Part shown: positions 3,811-5,918 of the stretch, piece after piece
How positions within the stretch are numbered: position 1 is the stretch's first letter
Layout of the letters: every line of letters begins with the position of its first letter
From: Thermaceae bacterium
GTDB lineage: Bacteria > Deinococcota > Deinococci > Deinococcales > Marinithermaceae
Direction of reading: 5' to 3'
Assembly (NCBI GenBank): GCA_015490435.1
Contig: WFXV01000080.1
Coordinates: forward strand, 1 to 5,918
DNA: 5,918 nucleotides
Notes under the pieces: generated by a model
What the model saw: only the letters and a program-made list of their open reading frames with translations
What the model was told of the DNA's origin: nothing
The model's database searches: none
Made by a program: the position numbers and the translations under genes

Positions 3811-5918
3811 TCAGGGACGCCACTCGAGCCCCAGCTCGAACCGGTCCTCGGCGAGCCGCAGGTAGGCGGCGAGGGCGTCGGTGAAGGCGTAGCCCAGCGA
3901 GAACTCGGGGCTCGGCTCCGGCGAGAGGTCGGTGGCAAAGGTCACCGAGAGCCCGTCCCGCTGGTAGCGAGCGTAGATCCGCGACCCCTCGGCGAAGTCG
4001 TAGCGGTAGGCGAGGAAGAGGTCAGGGCTCAGGTACTTGCCCAGGGTGAAGCGGGTGGACTCGATCCCCTCGCCCTCGAAGGCCCCGGTCTCGAAGCGGA
4101 AGAGGTCGAGGCCGAGGCTTTTTGCGAGCTCGCTCTCGAGCTGGCCGATCATGAGGTTCTTGACCGCGAGCTCGAGCACCTGCTGGGCGAGCTCCCCCTC
4201 GCCAAGGCCCAAAAGCCGCGCCGCCGCCCCCTCCTGGGGCAGGAGCTTGCAGGCCTCGAGGGTCTCGACCTCGAGGTCGGAAAGGCAGGTCTCGAGCACG
4301 AGCTCCGCCCGCCCCTCCCCTCGCACGAAGCGCCCCTTGGCAAAGAGCAGGATCGGCCCCTCCGGGGTCTCGGCCCGCGCCTTAAGGAAAAGCCGGGGAT
4401 AGATCCCCAGCTCGGGGGAAAACCGCGCCCAGCCCTCCTCCACCTCGAAGCGGTGGTTGAGGAGGAGGAAGCTTCCCCTGAGCGCCCGGACCTCGCCGGC
4501 GAGGTAGGGGTCTGCGGCGGTTCCCCCGAGGAAGACCTCGCCCCCGAGCTCGCCCTGGGCCAGGGGCTCGTTCAGGACCACGCCGCCGGCGGCGTGGATC
4601 CTCACCTGGTCGAAGGCGAGGGGAAGCGCGCTCTTTCGCTTCTCCTCCACCACCGGGCGCTTCTTGGGAAGCGCGAGGAGCGCCCGCAGGACCTCGGCGT
4701 CACCCGAGAGGTGGTAAAGCCCGTCCTCCTCGAGGCGGAGCCTGAGCGCGACCTCGGCCTCCCCCGAGGTCAGGTAGTAGCGGGGGTAGGTGAGGGGGAG
4801 CCGGCCTTTCAGGGTGAGGTCGGTGGGCCAGACCCGGCCCGATAGCCGCGCCGTTCCCGCCCGGGCGGTGAGGGTCATCTCGGGGTAGGAAAAGCGCGCC
4901 TCGACCCCGGTGATCGGCGCGAGCAGGGGGGCGGCGAGGTCGCCCCTGGCCGAGAGCGAAAACGCCCCGGGCCGGCCGCCGCCCTCGAGGCGGAAGCGGC
5001 TTTGCACCGACTTTTCCACCGTTCCCGAGAGGGCCAGGGAGAAGGTGCCGGGGCCGGCGTCGTAGTCGAGGCTTAGGTCCTCCACCTGCCCGGTTATCCC
5101 GGCGAGGGCGAAGGCCCCCCGGCCCCGGGCCAAGAGCCGCCGGCCCCTGCCCTCCACCGCGAGGTCGCCGCGGCCAGTGGGGCGGAAGCGGGCGAAGCGG
5201 GGGTCGAGCCGGAGGAGGGGGGTGAAGTCGGCGTTCTCGATGGTAAGCCAGAAGTCGCCCCCGGACCCGAAGGTCCAGCGGCCGGCGCCGTGCATCCGGC
5301 CGTCCCCCTCGAGGGCGAGGCGGAGGAGCTCGAGGGTGCCCTCCCGGTAGCGGAGGGCGACCTCCCCCACCATCTGCCCTTCTCCGGCCAGCACCCGGAC
5401 GCGCTCGAAGGCGAGCTCGAGCCAAGGCTCGGGGCCGCCGCCGGCAAAGCGCCCGGTCACCCGCACGCCGCCCTCGATCGGCCCCACGAGGAGGGCGGCC
5501 GGGAGCTCGAGGGGAAAGTCGCGGGCCTCGCCAGAGAAGCGAAGCCGATCATTCCAGTCGAAACCGGCCCGGAGCCCGGCCCAGACGAGCTGCCCGGTGA
5601 CCCCCTTGCCGTGGCGCAGGGTGAGGGCGAAGGGGAAGGCCGCACCCTCGATCCCGAGCGCCGCCGAACCCACCTGCAAGAACCCCTCGCCCCCATGGTA
5701 GCGCCAGACCGCCCCCACCCGGCCCACCAGGTAGGGAAGCCTCGCCTTGAGGGCGGGCAGGGCGGCGAGGTCGAGGGCGAGCGCCTGGGCCCCGGCCTCA
5801 GCAAGGGAAAACCCCTCGAAACGGGCGAACCCCTCCACCGCGCCGGCCGGGCTCTTGAGCGCGAGGTCGAGCCGGGGGCCATGGAAGTCGAGGTCGAGGG
5901 CGAAGCCGAAAAAGGGCA
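3811..5918 (-). CDS. tamB: TamB-like envelope protein, C-terminal part (N-terminus beyond window)
   Basis: The frame is open to the right edge, so 701 C-terminal residues are visible. The apparent GTG start at 5838 is only an internal codon. The protein is almost entirely alternating short beta strands with Gly turns, as in the long lipid-carrying beta-groove of TamB/AsmA-like proteins, which span the periplasm and connect to an Omp85 outer-membrane partner. The last 300 or so residues carry TamB-domain (DUF490) hallmarks: GELGGEVFLGGTAADPYLAG with a following GSFLLLNHRFEVEEGWARF (about visible residues 450-495), then a helical segment LLGLGEGELAQQVLELAVKN, then LGKYLSPDLFLAYRYDF and a terminal beta-rich end finishing in LGLEWRP. 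It implies a diderm envelope. Only two cysteines occur in the visible part (544 and 556). The stop is 61 bp before the DUF883-like gene. The N-terminal membrane anchor and any TamA/BamA neighbour would lie outside the window. Confidence 0.85.
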   Translation of the reverse strand, partial: PFFGFALDLDFHGPRLDLALKSPAGAVEGFARFEGFSLAEAGAQALALDLAALPALKARLPYLVGRVGAVWRYHGGEGFLQVGSAALGIEGAAFPFALTLRHGKGVTGQLVWAGLRAGFDWNDRLRFSGEARDFPLELPAALLVGPIEGGVRVTGRFAGGGPEPWLELAFERVRVLAGEGQMVGEVALRYREGTLELLRLALEGDGRMHGAGRWTFGSGGDFWLTIENADFTPLLRLDPRFARFRPTGRGDLAVEGRGRRLLARGRGAFALAGITGQVEDLSLDYDAGPGTFSLALSGTVEKSVQSRFRLEGGGRPGAFSLSARGDLAAPLLAPITGVEARFSYPEMTLTARAGTARLSGRVWPTDLTLKGRLPLTYPRYYLTSGEAEVALRLRLEEDGLYHLSGDAEVLRALLALPKKRPVVEEKRKSALPLAFDQVRIHAAGGVVLNEPLAQGELGGEVFLGGTAADPYLAGEVRALRGSFLLLNHRFEVEEGWARFSPELGIYPRLFLKARAETPEGPILLFAKGRFVRGEGRAELVLETCLSDLEVETLEACKLLPQEGAAARLLGLGEGELAQQVLELAVKNLMIGQLESELAKSLGLDLFRFETGAFEGEGIESTRFTLGKYLSPDLFLAYRYDFAEGSRIYARYQRDGLSVTFATDLSPEPSPEFSLGYAFTDALAAYLRLAEDRFELGLEWRP

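Noticed and set aside
3750..3938. Upstream extension of the DUF883-like gene
   Set aside because: It would overlap the end of the TamB-like gene and cover the promoter; the ATG at 3749 has a proper ribosome binding site and matches the family's start.
3466..4845. 459-codon + strand open frame antisense to the TamB-like and DUF883-like genes
   Set aside because: It crosses the intergenic promoter region and is a low-complexity shadow of the real genes.

Overview
The window looks like chromosomal DNA from a thermophilic, GC-rich bacterium of the Deinococcota, most likely a Thermaceae member (Thermus, Meiothermus, Oceanithermus or Marinithermus type). This is inferred from the very high G+C content, Leu/Glu/Ala/Arg-rich proteins, strong GGAGG ribosome binding sites, GTG and TTG starts, and a KaiC-like ATPase paired with an HTH protein, a pairing known from thermophiles. 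No database search was possible, so the genus is a guess.

Layout. Positions 1-150 hold no gene but fold into two long stem-loops on the + strand: 13 pairs at 6-50, and a perfect 16-bp inverted repeat with further inner stems at 53-127. They lie directly upstream of mnmE (151-1461, +), a complete tRNA-U34 modification GTPase. mnmE converges on a minus-strand gene cluster. The 77-bp gap between them is almost filled by two facing arrays of a degenerate heptamer (CGTRGTR and its complement) that form an imperfect 30-bp inverted repeat.

The minus strand, read from right to left, starts with the C-terminal 701 residues of a TamB-like envelope protein (5918-3811), whose N-terminus lies beyond the window. 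After a 61-bp gap with a probable extended -10 promoter and a palindrome comes a tightly packed set of five genes (3749 down to 1539). These are a DUF883/YqjD-like coiled-coil protein with a C-terminal membrane anchor, a YqjE-like (holin superfamily III) two-helix membrane protein, a small YqjK-like protein, a single-domain KaiC/RecA-like ATPase, and an HTH protein of the near-KaiC type. Adjacent genes overlap or are 3 bp apart, and the start and stop signals are interleaved, so this is very probably one translationally coupled operon.

How it may work together. MnmE stands apart as a translation-fidelity gene. The minus-strand operon joins a yqjD-yqjE-yqjK-like membrane module (in E. coli linked to stationary phase and to tethering of ribosomes at the membrane) to a KaiC-like ATPase and its DNA-binding partner. 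That combination is the best candidate here for a little-described system, perhaps an ATP-dependent sensor that couples membrane or envelope state to transcription. This function is inference from gene order only.
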